From assembly GCF_009451885.1 (NCBI RefSeq), contig NZ_WIAO01000003.1, forward strand, positions 1 to 64,000: DNA of 64,000 bases, read 5' to 3'. Source of the stretch: Glycomyces albidus. Lineage in GTDB: Bacteria > Actinomycetota > Actinomycetes > Mycobacteriales > Micromonosporaceae. Positions 1 through 9,243 of this stretch are shown here, in pieces. The first letter of the stretch is position 1. Each line of letters starts with the position of its first letter. Below the pieces are notes generated by a model. That model was not told the DNA's origin. It saw only the letters and a program-made list of their open reading frames with translations, and searched no databases. The translations under genes were made by a program, and so were the position numbers.

Positions 1-53
1 AGGCGTTCCCACTGCTTATCGGTCAGATCCCCGCGCCCTGATAGGCTCGACAC
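1..53 (-). CDS. IS5-family transposase, N-terminal fragment (partial)
   Basis: Reading the minus strand from a GTG at 53 gives MSSLSGRGDLTDKQWERL, running off the window edge. The GDLTD.QW..L motif is the conserved N-terminus of IS5-family transposases (the DUF4096-like domain of the IS427 type). The rest of the gene lies outside the window, so neither completeness nor a programmed frameshift can be judged. The inverted repeat at 55-105 lies just upstream and probably belongs to the end of the element. The call rests on one 18-residue motif but the match to the family start is close. Confidence 0.72.
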   Translation of the reverse strand, partial: MSSLSGRGDLTDKQWER

Positions 54-54
54 A

Positions 55-105
55 GAAGCCTCCTATTGAAATCGTTGCAGCACAACAGATTCAACAGGAG
101 GCTTC
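55..105. repeat. Inverted repeat at presumed IS end
   Basis: GAAGCCTCCTATTGAA (55-70) pairs with TTCAACAGGAGGCTTC (90-105) at 15 of 16 positions, around a 19-base loop. Similarity of the two arms continues imperfectly into the loop (ATCGTTG against ATCTGTTG). It lies directly upstream of the transposase start, so it is either the terminal repeat region of the IS facing a second copy of that end, or a hairpin that blocks read-through into the transposase. Confidence 0.6.
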
Positions 106-356
106 CTCAGTTCGTAAACACGGCCTAGGAGGGTTGGCGCTTCATCGTGTCCGTCTCGTCGGAAGCTCGCGCTGCATGGCTGCGAACCTCCGGGCAGTAG
201 GGCCCGACACTCCGAGCGGGGCGGGTATCGGGTCGTTCCCGCCCCGCAAAGGCAGCCCATCGAGCACAGATGGAGCTCGCCACACTCATGCACCATCTTC
301 GGCTCCGGTAGGGTCGGTTCCTATAGGGACCATACAAGGGAGAGGTAAGGAACTCA

Positions 357-3300
357 GTGTCGAGTGATCGAGAGCTGCTCGCACGGCTTAATGCGGGACC
401 ACGGTTCCTTCTTCTAGGCCAGGGCCTGGGGCGCCGCAGCCTCGCGGAAGCCCCGGAAGACTCCACATCGTTCTTTCCTGAAGAGCTAACGCAGGACGGG
501 GCGACTGGCATGGTCAGTGCCTCCGGGGCGGATTTTGCGGCATACGAGCAGTCGATGCAGCGAATAGAACCTCCGTCTGGCTTCGAACGAGTGGCGTCGA
601 TTCCCTGGAACACGGTGCTCACCACACGGATCGACGGCACGCTGAGCAAATGGCTAGAAGCCGACTGGCGGCGCGTGATTCCGACCGCGTCAAGCGACAC
701 CCGGAGTTCGAGGTCAACGACTGAACTCCAAGTCCGCTACCTGTTCGGCGGACTCAGCCTTCCCGACGACGAGCGACCGCCCAGCAACGAAATCGAGTGG
801 GTCGATTCGCAGCGATACGCGTCCGACACCCTCGCGTCGCTCGCCTCCAACCTGATCACGCCCAGGGGCGTTGTTCTTGTCGAAGACTGGTCACCACGCG
901 ACTGGCTGTCAGCGAGAGACCTCTACAACTTCGCAAGTCGCCTTGGAACAGGCCAGGTACACCTCTTCTCGGTCGACGCCGGCACAGCGGCAGATCCGAT
1001 GATCGCCGCTGCAATCAGCAGGGGCGCGCTCGCTACACACGTAGAGGCTCTGGCCGAGTTCCTTGGGGCAGCGACTGAGTCGGGGTTCCTGCAAGACTCC
1101 GCGAGCGTTGATGCTGCTGGATCGCGGTTCATCCCCGTCGGGACCGGGTTCGTTTCGGTTGATGTCGCGACCTGGAACCGAATCGTCGGGACTGCCCGAC
1201 CAGTCGACCTGGAGCTACTTGAGCCGTTCGGCCACGCTTCCGACGCCTTGACCTACCAAAGGTTCCGAACCTTCCTCGGGTCTCCGGAGGGCGCGCCTCC
1301 GTGGCGCGCCCTTGCAACTAACATGAAGCTGCCTCGTACATTCGAAGTCCAGCTTCTCAAAGTGGTCGAGGCGGCTCTTGATGAGCCTGACGAGGTGGCC
1401 CCAGTCATCCTCCAGGGGCAGACGGCGACCGGTAAGAGCCTTGCTCTCGCCTGGCTGGCCCAGATGCTTGCCAAGTCCGGCAAGGCCGCAGTACTTCACC
1501 AGGCAAGACGTCGTGATCGTCCGATTGCCTCTGAGATCGAGGCTTACAGCGTCTGGGCAGAAGGGGTGGCTGGCCTCAAGACTGTTCTAATCTGGGATGG
1601 GATGGTCGACGCTGACGACTATTTTGCGCTCCACCGGCAGCTCCGGGCACGTGGACAACGCGTACTCATCGTCGGAAGCACGTATCTCGGTGCGCCGCCT
1701 GGCACGGATCGCGTCATTACCGCCCCGATCCACCTGGACAAGAAGGAGTCCGAGGCATACGGGCCCTGGCTGAGGTCATACGGCATCGACCTCCCGACGC
1801 CCGGTGCCGAGGCGGACACCTCCATCCTCGCGATGCTTTACCGCGCCATTCCCGAAACGGAGTCGGGGCTGCGCCGGGGACTTGCCCTAGAAATGCGGGC
1901 AGCCGAATCCGGCATGGAGTCTCTTTCCCACGAACGCAAGCACCAGGAACCGGAAGCCCGCATGACCGCGGTAGCTGCCGCGCTCCTCTCCGCTGGTCTA
2001 CGCCTCGAGACACTTGCTCCGTCTGACCATGCGGAGGAAGACCTCGCAGGACTCGCGTTCGCCGAACGTAGCACCACGGAGCAGTTGAGTGCGATGCTGC
2101 TCACCGCGGGCCGGCGCGGCCTAAACGTTCCCCTTGAACTCGCGCTGCGCGTAGTTGGACGTCAAGGCTCTGTAGCCATTGTCGACTTCATTCGCCACTT
2201 CGACATCTTCCGGTGGACCGAAGATGCCAATGGAAACCAGTTCCTCGGCGTCCGCACGCGCCTCGAAGCCGAGCTTCTGGCGCGGGAGAACCTGACGGAT
2301 CTGACCGAGATCGATGTCGTTTCTTCATTCATTCACTACGTTCGTCCCCAGTTCGCTGGGCGAACCGGTGGCGACGAGATTCAGTTCATCGTCGACCTCA
2401 TGGATCAAATTGGTCCGCAGAGCAACGAGCAGGGGCGCTATGGCCGCTGGTACGGCGACCTGGCGGATGCCTTTGCTAGCCAGCGTGAGCAAAGCGGGGT
2501 GTCGCATCCTCGGCTAGTGCTGCTGGAAGTGAACCTGATGCGTGAGTTCGTCAAGCGTTCGCAACGCAACAATGAGATCGCACGCGCGGAGCGACTTGCG
2601 CGGCTTCGTGACTCCGAGGACCTTCTTCAGCGAACCCTGGAAGAAACTGACATCTCGCCGCGCGCACGTCTCAATCTATACGTCGAGTTGGCTGCTTCGC
2701 TTGGGTCGCAGCTTTATGAACTGGTTGCGGAAGACGGTGCGTCATCAGCAGACTCCATCGCGCCAATCCTTGAGCGACTCGTGGACGCTGTCATGCGTGC
2801 GCGCGCTGCGGATCCGGAGAACATCTACCCCGTCGATGTACTCGCGTGGGCCGCCAAAGATGCTGTGTCGTCTGGCGGAATGACTCTACAAGCAAGAGTT
2901 GGCCTCCTTGCGGACGCCAAGGCATCGCTTGACTCAATAGATCCCGTGGATCTCTCGCCGGGCCACCGCGCAAAGTACAACCAACGACAGGCCGACATCG
3001 CTCGTCTGCTGGGCGACAAGGAACTTGAAACCAGCTACCTGCAAGAACTCATGGCTATGGACGACCCCGCGGCGTACTACCTCCTTGCGATGCGCGCGCT
3101 GGAGAACAGCAACGATCCTGAAAGGGTGAAGATCGCTCTGCGTGTACTCCTAGATGCTCCAGCATCAATCCGGGATGACTGGAGGTGCGCGCGCCTTATC
3201 CTCGACCTCTACTGGCAGGATCGAACCGGCGAGCGCCCCCTCCGCGGGGAGCGAAACACCGTAGCGTTCGCCGAGTCGGACTGGTGGAGCTGCCAGGAGC

Positions 3301-3722
3301 TGCTTGGCACACTCCACGGCGCTGCCGAGTTCGATCAATACCGCATCGCGTTCCTCCGGGGCCTTGCGCTGTTCCACGTCGGCTCCATCGCCGCGTCTCA
3401 GTTGGAGTTCCGAGAGTTGGGCTCTCTCGGCCTCGACGTCAGTAGGCGGGTCCACCTGGCATATCTTGCGAGCGATGAAGACGGCCGCCCTCGCACGTTC
3501 ACTGGGCGTGTTGCTTGGGCATCAGCAGACGGCCGCAAGGGGCGTGTCTGGGTCGACCAACTCAAGTCTGAGGTGGACTTCGTACCCCTTCGCTTCTCGC
3601 CAGACGCCTACCGATCGAAGGGCGACCCGGTACCGACGTTCCACATCGGCTTCAACTACCTCGGCCCCATCGCTGACCCAATACGTCCACGTCCCCGCCC
3701 AGCAACAGGCAGAATCGCATGA
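357..3722 (+). CDS. SIR2-like / STAND P-loop NTPase, probable defence protein
   Basis: A 1121-residue protein from a GTG start. Residues 1-230 resemble a degenerate SIR2-like domain: a GQGLGRRSL glycine segment, PWNTVLTTRIDGTL where SIR2-like proteins have a TTNYD motif, and EDWSPRDW at the position of the usual GYSxxD. A P-loop follows at about residues 354-361 (GQTATGKS, Lys360), with a Walker-B-like VLIWDG about 60 residues later. The long helical C-terminal half looks like TPR-type repeats, and a short beta-rich tail begins at TFTGRVAWAS. This order (SIR2-like effector, STAND NTPase, helical sensor) is known from Avs-like and other anti-phage NTPases. The canonical SIR2 Asn appears replaced, so NADase activity is uncertain. 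It overlaps the next gene by four bases. Confidence 0.6.
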   Translation: MSSDRELLARLNAGPRFLLLGQGLGRRSLAEAPEDSTSFFPEELTQDGATGMVSASGADFAAYEQSMQRIEPPSGFERVASIPWNTVLTTRIDGTLSKWLEADWRRVIPTASSDTRSSRSTTELQVRYLFGGLSLPDDERPPSNEIEWVDSQRYASDTLASLASNLITPRGVVLVEDWSPRDWLSARDLYNFASRLGTGQVHLFSVDAGTAADPMIAAAISRGALATHVEALAEFLGAATESGFLQDSASVDAAGSRFIPVGTGFVSVDVATWNRIVGTARPVDLELLEPFGHASDALTYQRFRTFLGSPEGAPPWRALATNMKLPRTFEVQLLKVVEAALDEPDEVAPVILQGQTATGKSLALAWLAQMLAKSGKAAVLHQARRRDRPIASEIEAYSVWAEGVAGLKTVLIWDGMVDADDYFALHRQLRARGQRVLIVGSTYLGAPPGTDRVITAPIHLDKKESEAYGPWLRSYGIDLPTPGAEADTSILAMLYRAIPETESGLRRGLALEMRAAESGMESLSHERKHQEPEARMTAVAAALLSAGLRLETLAPSDHAEEDLAGLAFAERSTTEQLSAMLLTAGRRGLNVPLELALRVVGRQGSVAIVDFIRHFDIFRWTEDANGNQFLGVRTRLEAELLARENLTDLTEIDVVSSFIHYVRPQFAGRTGGDEIQFIVDLMDQIGPQSNEQGRYGRWYGDLADAFASQREQSGVSHPRLVLLEVNLMREFVKRSQRNNEIARAERLARLRDSEDLLQRTLEETDISPRARLNLYVELAASLGSQLYELVAEDGASSADSIAPILERLVDAVMRARAADPENIYPVDVLAWAAKDAVSSGGMTLQARVGLLADAKASLDSIDPVDLSPGHRAKYNQRQADIARLLGDKELETSYLQELMAMDDPAAYYLLAMRALENSNDPERVKIALRVLLDAPASIRDDWRCARLILDLYWQDRTGERPLRGERNTVAFAESDWWSCQELLGTLHGAAEFDQYRIAFLRGLALFHVGSIAASQLEFRELGSLGLDVSRRVHLAYLASDEDGRPRTFTGRVAWASADGRKGRVWVDQLKSEVDFVPLRFSPDAYRSKGDPVPTFHIGFNYLGPIADPIRPRPRPATGRIA

Positions 3723-4537
3723 TGCTGGCTCGTATAGTCGCGGCATTTGAGGATCTGAGCCGCAGCAAGCGTATGGCCGTCGGGACCGGCTGCTCTGCTT
3801 TTCCGCAGAGCACACTCATTTCCCGGAGCATCTCCTTCAGCGATGCCGTCACTGCAATTTGGACGTGGTACCACGAAGAACTGAGGCACGACCTCGACTT
3901 CCTGACTCCCCGGGGCGACTACCAGCAGCGATTGACACTCAAGGAATTCAAAAGGCTCCTCGATGACCAGCGGCACTTGAACCAACATGCCAATTTCGAC
4001 CGGGCGAGCGAGGCGCAGGCATGGCAGGCAGCAATCGTATCTAACGAAGTTGAACCGTCCGACGCGGCGCTGGTCGACGCCCTACTCAACGAACTGCACT
4101 CGGCGCTCAACACTGCCGCTGAGATCGCCCGCAAGGCATCCCGTAGCACTACCGAAGCGTCAGCTTGGCGGACGCACAACGCGCGTACACCCGAGAGCGA
4201 GATGCGGGCGGTTCTTGCCGACATCGGCCGAGTCAACCTCCAGCAGCGGCGCGTGGACACAATCGTCCGACGTTTCGAGGGGCACCCGAAGCTTCGGTCT
4301 GCGAAAACGGCCCAGGACCGGGCAAGAATCGCCGCCGTTGTCGCGATGGAGATGAATCTCGACCCTCTGACGTTGCCGTACGACGAGATTCTTGACGAGT
4401 TCGGCTTGATCGGCGACCCGCTCGGGTTCTCGCTTCTGCTGGTGGCGCACGGGGTGGAGGCTGCTGGCAACACTGGCAACCACCTCATCCCGGTGCTCCG
4501 CAACGCTTGGCAGCGAATCAGCCCCGACTCAACATAG
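3719..4537 (+). CDS. Unknown protein coupled to the SIR2-like/STAND gene
   Basis: A 272-residue protein whose ATG overlaps the stop of the upstream NTPase gene (ATGA), so the two are almost certainly translated together. The sequence is mainly helical with many Arg, Ala and Asp residues. There are no membrane segments and no motif that I recognise. A stretch around residues 60-110 (LTLKEFKRLLDDQRHLNQHANFD) could form amphipathic helices. The C-terminus is hydrophobic (SLLLVAHGVEAAG). By position it is a candidate partner, regulator or target-recognition subunit of the NTPase. Function is unknown. Confidence 0.7.
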   Translation: MMLARIVAAFEDLSRSKRMAVGTGCSAFPQSTLISRSISFSDAVTAIWTWYHEELRHDLDFLTPRGDYQQRLTLKEFKRLLDDQRHLNQHANFDRASEAQAWQAAIVSNEVEPSDAALVDALLNELHSALNTAAEIARKASRSTTEASAWRTHNARTPESEMRAVLADIGRVNLQQRRVDTIVRRFEGHPKLRSAKTAQDRARIAAVVAMEMNLDPLTLPYDEILDEFGLIGDPLGFSLLLVAHGVEAAGNTGNHLIPVLRNAWQRISPDST

Positions 4538-4559
4538 CCCAGCCACCTCTGCGGCAGCG

Positions 4560-4713
4560 GCTCGACGGCCTGCGAGGTGTACCGCTCAGCCCTAGCACGG
4601 TAGTCACTCGGCAGCGCGAGACCGATCTGCTCCTCAACGACCGTCAAGGACCGCTTCGGGAACGGTGATCGCGACTCACCGAGTACAACGAAAAGCTCTT
4701 CGATCGAAGTCAC
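4560..4713 (-). pseudogene. SUKH (SMI1/KNR4) immunity-domain remnant
   Basis: From a GTG at 4713 the minus strand reads MTSIEELFVVLGESRS, then LTVVEEQIGLALPSDYRARAERY. The E..LGLALPSDYR...ERY pattern is the conserved N-terminus of SMI1/KNR4 (SUKH) immunity proteins. The similarity stops after about 50 residues, and the open frame then runs antisense through the gene ending at 4537, with no SUKH core. I read it as a gene whose 3' part was removed when the neighbouring defence cassette arrived. The end near 4560 is approximate. Confidence 0.55.
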
Positions 4714-4965
4714 TGATGCATCGATCGTTCAAGCATTGAGAGGTGCACTTCAGCAGCGTGCCGAGCAAAGCGTAGCTGGGCCTCCGTGCTGCTCCGGCCG
4801 ATGATCGCAGGTCGAGCACATCAAGCCGATCTGCTCGACATCTCCCGAACCCGTTTCGCGCCGAACCTGCATGAGCGCCTTCGGCACTGTCGCCAACGGA
4901 GGAGGCGAGGCCACACACCCCTCGGTAGTGTCGGCTCCCGTGGACCGTCTCATAATGAGCGCGAC

Positions 4966-5463
4966 ATGACCAAACACGGCAAGGGACCGCTGCTGTTTCT
5001 CGACGTGGACGGGACCCTGATCCCGTTCGGAGAGCCTCAACAGCAAGCACCCCTCGACACCACGTCAAGTTCCTATCTTTCGAGGCTCGATCCGCAGACC
5101 GGGGCTCGGCTTGCAGCACTGCCCTGTCAACTGGTCTGGGCCACTACCTGGGAAAGCGAAGCGAACACAGAGGTGGCGCCTCGGCTCGGTCTACCGCCGC
5201 TACCAGTGGTTCACTGGCCCGAATCCACGTCGGCAGGCGAACTCGAAGACCAGTGGTTCAACCTGCATTGGAAGACTCGCGCCCTGGTCGCATGGGCGGC
5301 AGGTCGCCCGTTCGCCTGGGTTGACGACGAGATCACCGAAGCCGACGAGGACTGGGTCGCGACACACCACCGCGGCCGCGCCCTCCTCCGCCGCGTCGAG
5401 GCCGCTCAAGGAATCACCAACGCCGACCTGAACACCATCGGCATATGGGTACAGGCAACGTAG
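4966..5463 (+). CDS. HAD-like hydrolase (small phosphatase-like protein)
   Basis: A 165-residue protein. The N-terminal LLFLDVDGTLIPF is HAD motif I (DxDGT), giving the nucleophile Asp and the acid/base Asp. ATTWESEAN is a motif-II-like Thr segment. WVDDEITEADEDW is motif IV with acidic Mg2+ ligands. Actinobacterial proteins of this size and pattern are annotated as HAD-domain or secreted-acid-phosphatase-like proteins of unknown substrate. The ATG at 4966 is chosen because motif I begins ten residues after it, while the longer open frame from 4786 has no protein-like sequence before this point. It stands alone between the SUKH remnant and the NB-ARC locus. Confidence 0.7.
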   Translation: MTKHGKGPLLFLDVDGTLIPFGEPQQQAPLDTTSSSYLSRLDPQTGARLAALPCQLVWATTWESEANTEVAPRLGLPPLPVVHWPESTSAGELEDQWFNLHWKTRALVAWAAGRPFAWVDDEITEADEDWVATHHRGRALLRRVEAAQGITNADLNTIGIWVQAT

Positions 5464-5671
5464 CCGGCACCAGCCAGTCCTGGTGACGGGTCAGCCTGTG
5501 AGTCGCACCCAAACCCCAGTCTCGGTCTTTGACCAGAATTCCCTCAGCCAGGCAAATGTCCTTCAGCCAGTGGGAATCTACCGCCAGTCTTGGGCTTTCG
5601 GGGGAGGCGGTCAACTCGGGAAGTGGGTATGGTGAGGATTCTCCACCTGCACAGTCTGGGAGGTCCTCATA

Positions 5672-5893
5672 GTGATCGAGCCCTTCAGCGTCCAAATCTT
5701 CGGCGGCTTCACCGGCGACAAGTTCCAAAGCGAGAGCAGCAACCGAGTTGGAATTCTACTCGGAGCCCGTGTCGACCCTGGTCATCACCGCCCTGCATCG
5801 AATCAACGCACCACAACGGAAGAGCGACGAGCTTGGCTAAGAGCAGTGGTTTTCCGCGGGGCCTGCTGCCGGAGGGCGCATCACCGTGGCTGA
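5672..5893 (+). CDS. Small unknown protein upstream of and overlapping the NB-ARC gene
   Basis: A 73-residue reading frame from a GTG at 5672, preceded by a good ribosome site (GGGAGG, about 5658-5663). Its stop overlaps the GTG start of the NB-ARC gene by eight bases, which supports translational coupling. The first half (MIEPFSVQIFGGF, then SSNRVGILLGARVD) looks protein-like; the second half is Arg- and His-rich. No family is recognised. It may be a true small partner of the NLR-like protein or only a translated leader. Confidence 0.4.
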   Translation: MIEPFSVQIFGGFTGDKFQSESSNRVGILLGARVDPGHHRPASNQRTTTEERRAWLRAVVFRGACCRRAHHRG

Positions 5894-8591
5894 ACCTCTC
5901 GTCAATGCGCTCTTGACTTGGGCTGCACAGCAGCTCGTCGACAAAACCCAAGATCTTGCTGCCCGAAAGCGGCAACTTGGATACAAATCCCCCGCCGTCC
6001 GCAGGGCTCTCTTGGACGCGGTAAAGCTTGGCGCCGCCGATGCACTTACTGCAACCTTCCCCGATGACTTGCAGCGACAGGAGCAGATGTGGACGTTGCT
6101 ATTTGAACGAGATACTGAAATTCTCCCTCTCGTTAGCGACATACACCCCGCCGAAATGCCTAGGGCAGTCATGGAATGGATATCCCAGACCGAGGCAAGC
6201 TCCGATGAGATGAACGATCCAGGGTATCTCGACTATTCCCCTGTGCTTGCAATTCAATTGTGCGCCATGATCCTGACTCGCATTTACCATGAGACCTTCT
6301 ATGGACAAGGATTCCTCGCGGAGGTATGGCAAGAATTCGAGATATCCTCTGGATTCGGGCAAAAATCTTTCTCAATTGATGAAGCAGCATTGAGTGGCGA
6401 TGCTCAGTTTCAGAATCAATTCAGAAGCCCGGTAAATACGATCATCCAGGGGCAACAATTCGGTGGAATTCACTTCCATCAAACCATTCTAGAATCGACT
6501 CGTGTTCCTTATTCCTTTGACGATGGGGCTCTCATGCTCGGACGGATTCCGAGCCTTGCCGCAGCATATCAGAACCGAAAAGGATATGACCTGCTGACAT
6601 CCTCGCTTGATGACAATGATCCGCATGTCAGGTGCTGGGTAATCTCAGGTATGGGAGGAGTTGGAAAAACACAGCTCGCAGCAGCATTTGCTAAGCAAGA
6701 ATGGAACCGGGGCTCAATCAAGTTGCTCATCTGGGCCGATGCCACAAACACTGAGACGATCACTGCGGCCTTCGCGGAGGCTGGAGTTAGAATCTGCGGA
6801 GCGGATCCGTCAGATAGCTTCAATGCATCACGTTCGTTCCTAACGTGGCTCTCAAGTTCACGAGTAGAACCATGGCTTCTAGTGTTGGACGGGCTAACGG
6901 ACCCCACAGATATGAGTGGATTTTGGCCTCCAACTAGCAAGCAAGGTCTCACGCTTGTAACAACACGTCGCCGTGATGCTGCCCTGGATGGACACGAGCG
7001 CCGTCGCCTCAATGTCGGTCTCTATTCCGAAGAGGAGTCTATTCAATTCTTCACTGAACGTTTCGAAAGAAACAGTCAGCTTCTTGATGGTGCAGCGGAG
7101 CTTGCAGCCGACCTTGAATATCTCCCGCTCGCGCTAGGGCAAGCCGCTGCGTTCTTGCTTGACCAGCCAGGCTTCACATGCAATCAGTTCCGCAGGCGCC
7201 TGGCCGATGAACACCTTACGCTTGACCAACTTAGCCCAGAGGTTCTCTCTGCGGACTATCCGCAGTCCCTCGCAGCCACTCTTGCAATTTCGATCGACCA
7301 TGCCTATAAAGGACAGAATCACGAACTGGTTCCGATCGTACTTGGATTGATAGGGATACTTAATCCGGCCGGAATTCCAGCAGAGATATTCACGGCAAGA
7401 GATGTTCTAGAAGTGGCGGCCTCGACCCTTGATTCCCCTGACGCGGGTGGACATCTTCAGGACGAAACTATCCGCGAGATACTCGTTATCATTTCCCGAC
7501 TACATAGACTGAACATAATCGATCATGACGGCGCGACCATTCGAATGCACTCGCTCATACAGCGTGCGATCCGTGATCAATTGAATCGCACAGATAGAAC
7601 GATCCTAGTTCGCATTGCTGCTGACGCGTTGGCCGATATTTGGCCCGATCTCGAAAGAAATCCCGCATATACCTCTATTCTACGAGAGAATGTTACAAAC
7701 CTTCGAATGTATTCAGGTACGGAACTTCTTGCCCCTTCAACCCATCAGGTTCTGATTAATGTCGGCTCAAGTCTCGCTGAAGCCGGTCAAACTGCGGAGG
7801 CACAGGCGTACTTCAAGCGCCTTTATGAGGAATGCACTTCAGCGTTCCCCGTGAATCACGGCAGTATGTTCCATGTACGCAATCACCTTGCATGTGCGAT
7901 TGGTGATATGGGTGATCATCTCGGAGCCCGACGTGCACTTGAGAGCCTCCTTGAGGACGAGCTTCGAGTACTCGGCGCTGATGATCCTTCGACTCTTATT
8001 GCTCGGCATAATCTGGCTTCATTCCAGGGCCTGGGAGGCGACCCAGTCGGAGCGAAAACGGCATTCGAGGCTCTTCTCGCCGACCATATCCGAGTGCTGG
8101 GAAAACGGCATTCACTTACTCGCAGCACTCGCCATAGCCTAGCAGTCTGGCAAGGGAAGACGGGCGATCCAAAGGGGGTCGCCGAAGCACTCAGTGCCGT
8201 CCTGTCGGAACAGCTTCATGCAGAAGGAGCTGATCATCGGGACACTTTCAGAATCCGTGAAGATCTTGCAATCTGGCGCAGAATGGCAGGGGACTTGAAT
8301 GGCTCCGTCGCTGCGCTCGAGGAACTTCTCGCAGATCAAGTCCGCGTTCAAGGTCCAACCCATCGAAACTCCATCGATACTAGGCATAATCTCATTCATA
8401 TTTTGCAAGAAGCAGGAAACCATCTGCGCGCTGTGGAATTGCTCGAAGAACAACTACTATATTTTATCCGTGAAATGGGACTTGAGGATCTTCTATCGGC
8501 TAACCCGCTGGCGTCGAGTATCCAGACTTGCGATGATCTTCGCGACGCGCTTGAAAGAATCATCGACATTGCAAATCACGGAAATACATGA
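5886..8591 (+). CDS. NB-ARC / TPR NLR-like protein with internal amyloid-like motif
   Basis: A 901-residue protein. An N-terminal helical region (1-170) is followed by a short N/Q/G turn motif, NTIIQGQQFGGIHFH, at about 183-198. The NB-ARC ATPase follows: Walker A GMGGVGKT near 255-262, Walker B LLVLDGL, a sensor-like LVTTRR, and LEYLPLALGQAAAF, the GLPL-type motif. After a winged-helix-like segment, the C-terminus (about 610-880) holds at least five kinesin-light-chain-type TPRs with recurring RHNLA..... GD..GA spacing. This is STAND/NLR architecture: ligand sensing by TPRs, ATP-driven oligomerisation, effector recruitment by the N-terminal part. The gene is clearly AT-richer than its neighbours, suggesting recent transfer. 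The GTG start at 5886 overlaps a small upstream gene. Confidence 0.82.
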   Translation: MAEPLVNALLTWAAQQLVDKTQDLAARKRQLGYKSPAVRRALLDAVKLGAADALTATFPDDLQRQEQMWTLLFERDTEILPLVSDIHPAEMPRAVMEWISQTEASSDEMNDPGYLDYSPVLAIQLCAMILTRIYHETFYGQGFLAEVWQEFEISSGFGQKSFSIDEAALSGDAQFQNQFRSPVNTIIQGQQFGGIHFHQTILESTRVPYSFDDGALMLGRIPSLAAAYQNRKGYDLLTSSLDDNDPHVRCWVISGMGGVGKTQLAAAFAKQEWNRGSIKLLIWADATNTETITAAFAEAGVRICGADPSDSFNASRSFLTWLSSSRVEPWLLVLDGLTDPTDMSGFWPPTSKQGLTLVTTRRRDAALDGHERRRLNVGLYSEEESIQFFTERFERNSQLLDGAAELAADLEYLPLALGQAAAFLLDQPGFTCNQFRRRLADEHLTLDQLSPEVLSADYPQSLAATLAISIDHAYKGQNHELVPIVLGLIGILNPAGIPAEIFTARDVLEVAASTLDSPDAGGHLQDETIREILVIISRLHRLNIIDHDGATIRMHSLIQRAIRDQLNRTDRTILVRIAADALADIWPDLERNPAYTSILRENVTNLRMYSGTELLAPSTHQVLINVGSSLAEAGQTAEAQAYFKRLYEECTSAFPVNHGSMFHVRNHLACAIGDMGDHLGARRALESLLEDELRVLGADDPSTLIARHNLASFQGLGGDPVGAKTAFEALLADHIRVLGKRHSLTRSTRHSLAVWQGKTGDPKGVAEALSAVLSEQLHAEGADHRDTFRIREDLAIWRRMAGDLNGSVAALEELLADQVRVQGPTHRNSIDTRHNLIHILQEAGNHLRAVELLEEQLLYFIREMGLEDLLSANPLASSIQTCDDLRDALERIIDIANHGNT

Positions 8592-9243
8592 AATCCATCC
8601 CTAGAGGTGAAGACTTCTGAGAAGAGCCTTCCCCGTAGGTAGACTCACCCTCCGCGTGAAATGCTCAAGCTCGGTGGGGAGATCAACGTCGCCTTCTCCT
8701 CGCCGGACCCGAACGATCACTCCTTGCCGCAATCAAGAACGCATTTCTCACCGCATGCCCAATCATCCAGGCCATCCGATCGAGACACCGCTGCAGCAAC
8801 AAGTGCCGATGACAGGGCTTCCCGACGGTATGTGGCTCGCCCGAGTCCCCGGACCAGGTGTTCGCGGCGAGGCCGCCCTCGTGCGCGCCGCCATTGAGGG
8901 TGAGGACGATCTGAGGTTCGCCATCATGCTCGCCCGCAAGATACTGGTCGCATGGCCCATCGGAGGCAACCTCGGTGGCACTGACGCCAATGACAACGTC
9001 ACCTTCGCGCTCCCGATGTACAGCTTGGCAACCGGTCCGGCTTGGCCCTGACCACGGCGCGCGCTGTCCCTCGTGGGTATCCAGCACGAGCGTGAACCGC
9101 CGTTCGGACAGATGTCGAGCCACATCAACTAAAAAGGCTTCGACTCGACTTGCCAAAGGGGATGAGTCCTCCTGGGGTCCAGGGAACCCGTTCGTAGCCG
9201 CGCAAGGCTAGCCTGGGTTGAGACACGCAACGGAAGGCTTCCT
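8592..9243. other. 650-base stretch without a secure gene
   Basis: Open frames exist on both strands here but none is convincing. The best plus-strand candidate is 8755-9051 (listed separately). A minus-strand frame (8683-9156) starts with a helical-looking segment, SRVEAFLVDVARHLSERRF, but then turns into low-complexity sequence. No repeats or RNA genes were seen. The GC content returns to the high level of the main chromosome after the AT-richer NB-ARC gene. Confidence 0.5.
8755..9051 (+). CDS. Doubtful small open reading frame
   Basis: A possible 98-residue protein from an ATG at 8755. The middle part (EAALVRAAIEGEDDLRFAIMLA) reads like a helical protein and third positions are G/C-rich, but no family is recognised, no clear ribosome site precedes the ATG, and an overlapping minus-strand frame is also open. 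It could be the remains of an older gene. Kept only because it is the most plausible coding content between the two NLR-like loci. Confidence 0.22.
   Translation: MPNHPGHPIETPLQQQVPMTGLPDGMWLARVPGPGVRGEAALVRAAIEGEDDLRFAIMLARKILVAWPIGGNLGGTDANDNVTFALPMYSLATGPAWP

Noticed and set aside
8683-9156. A 157-residue minus-strand frame between the NLR-like loci
   Set aside because: Only the first 25 residues look protein-like, there is no clear ribosome site, and a plus-strand frame competes for the same DNA.
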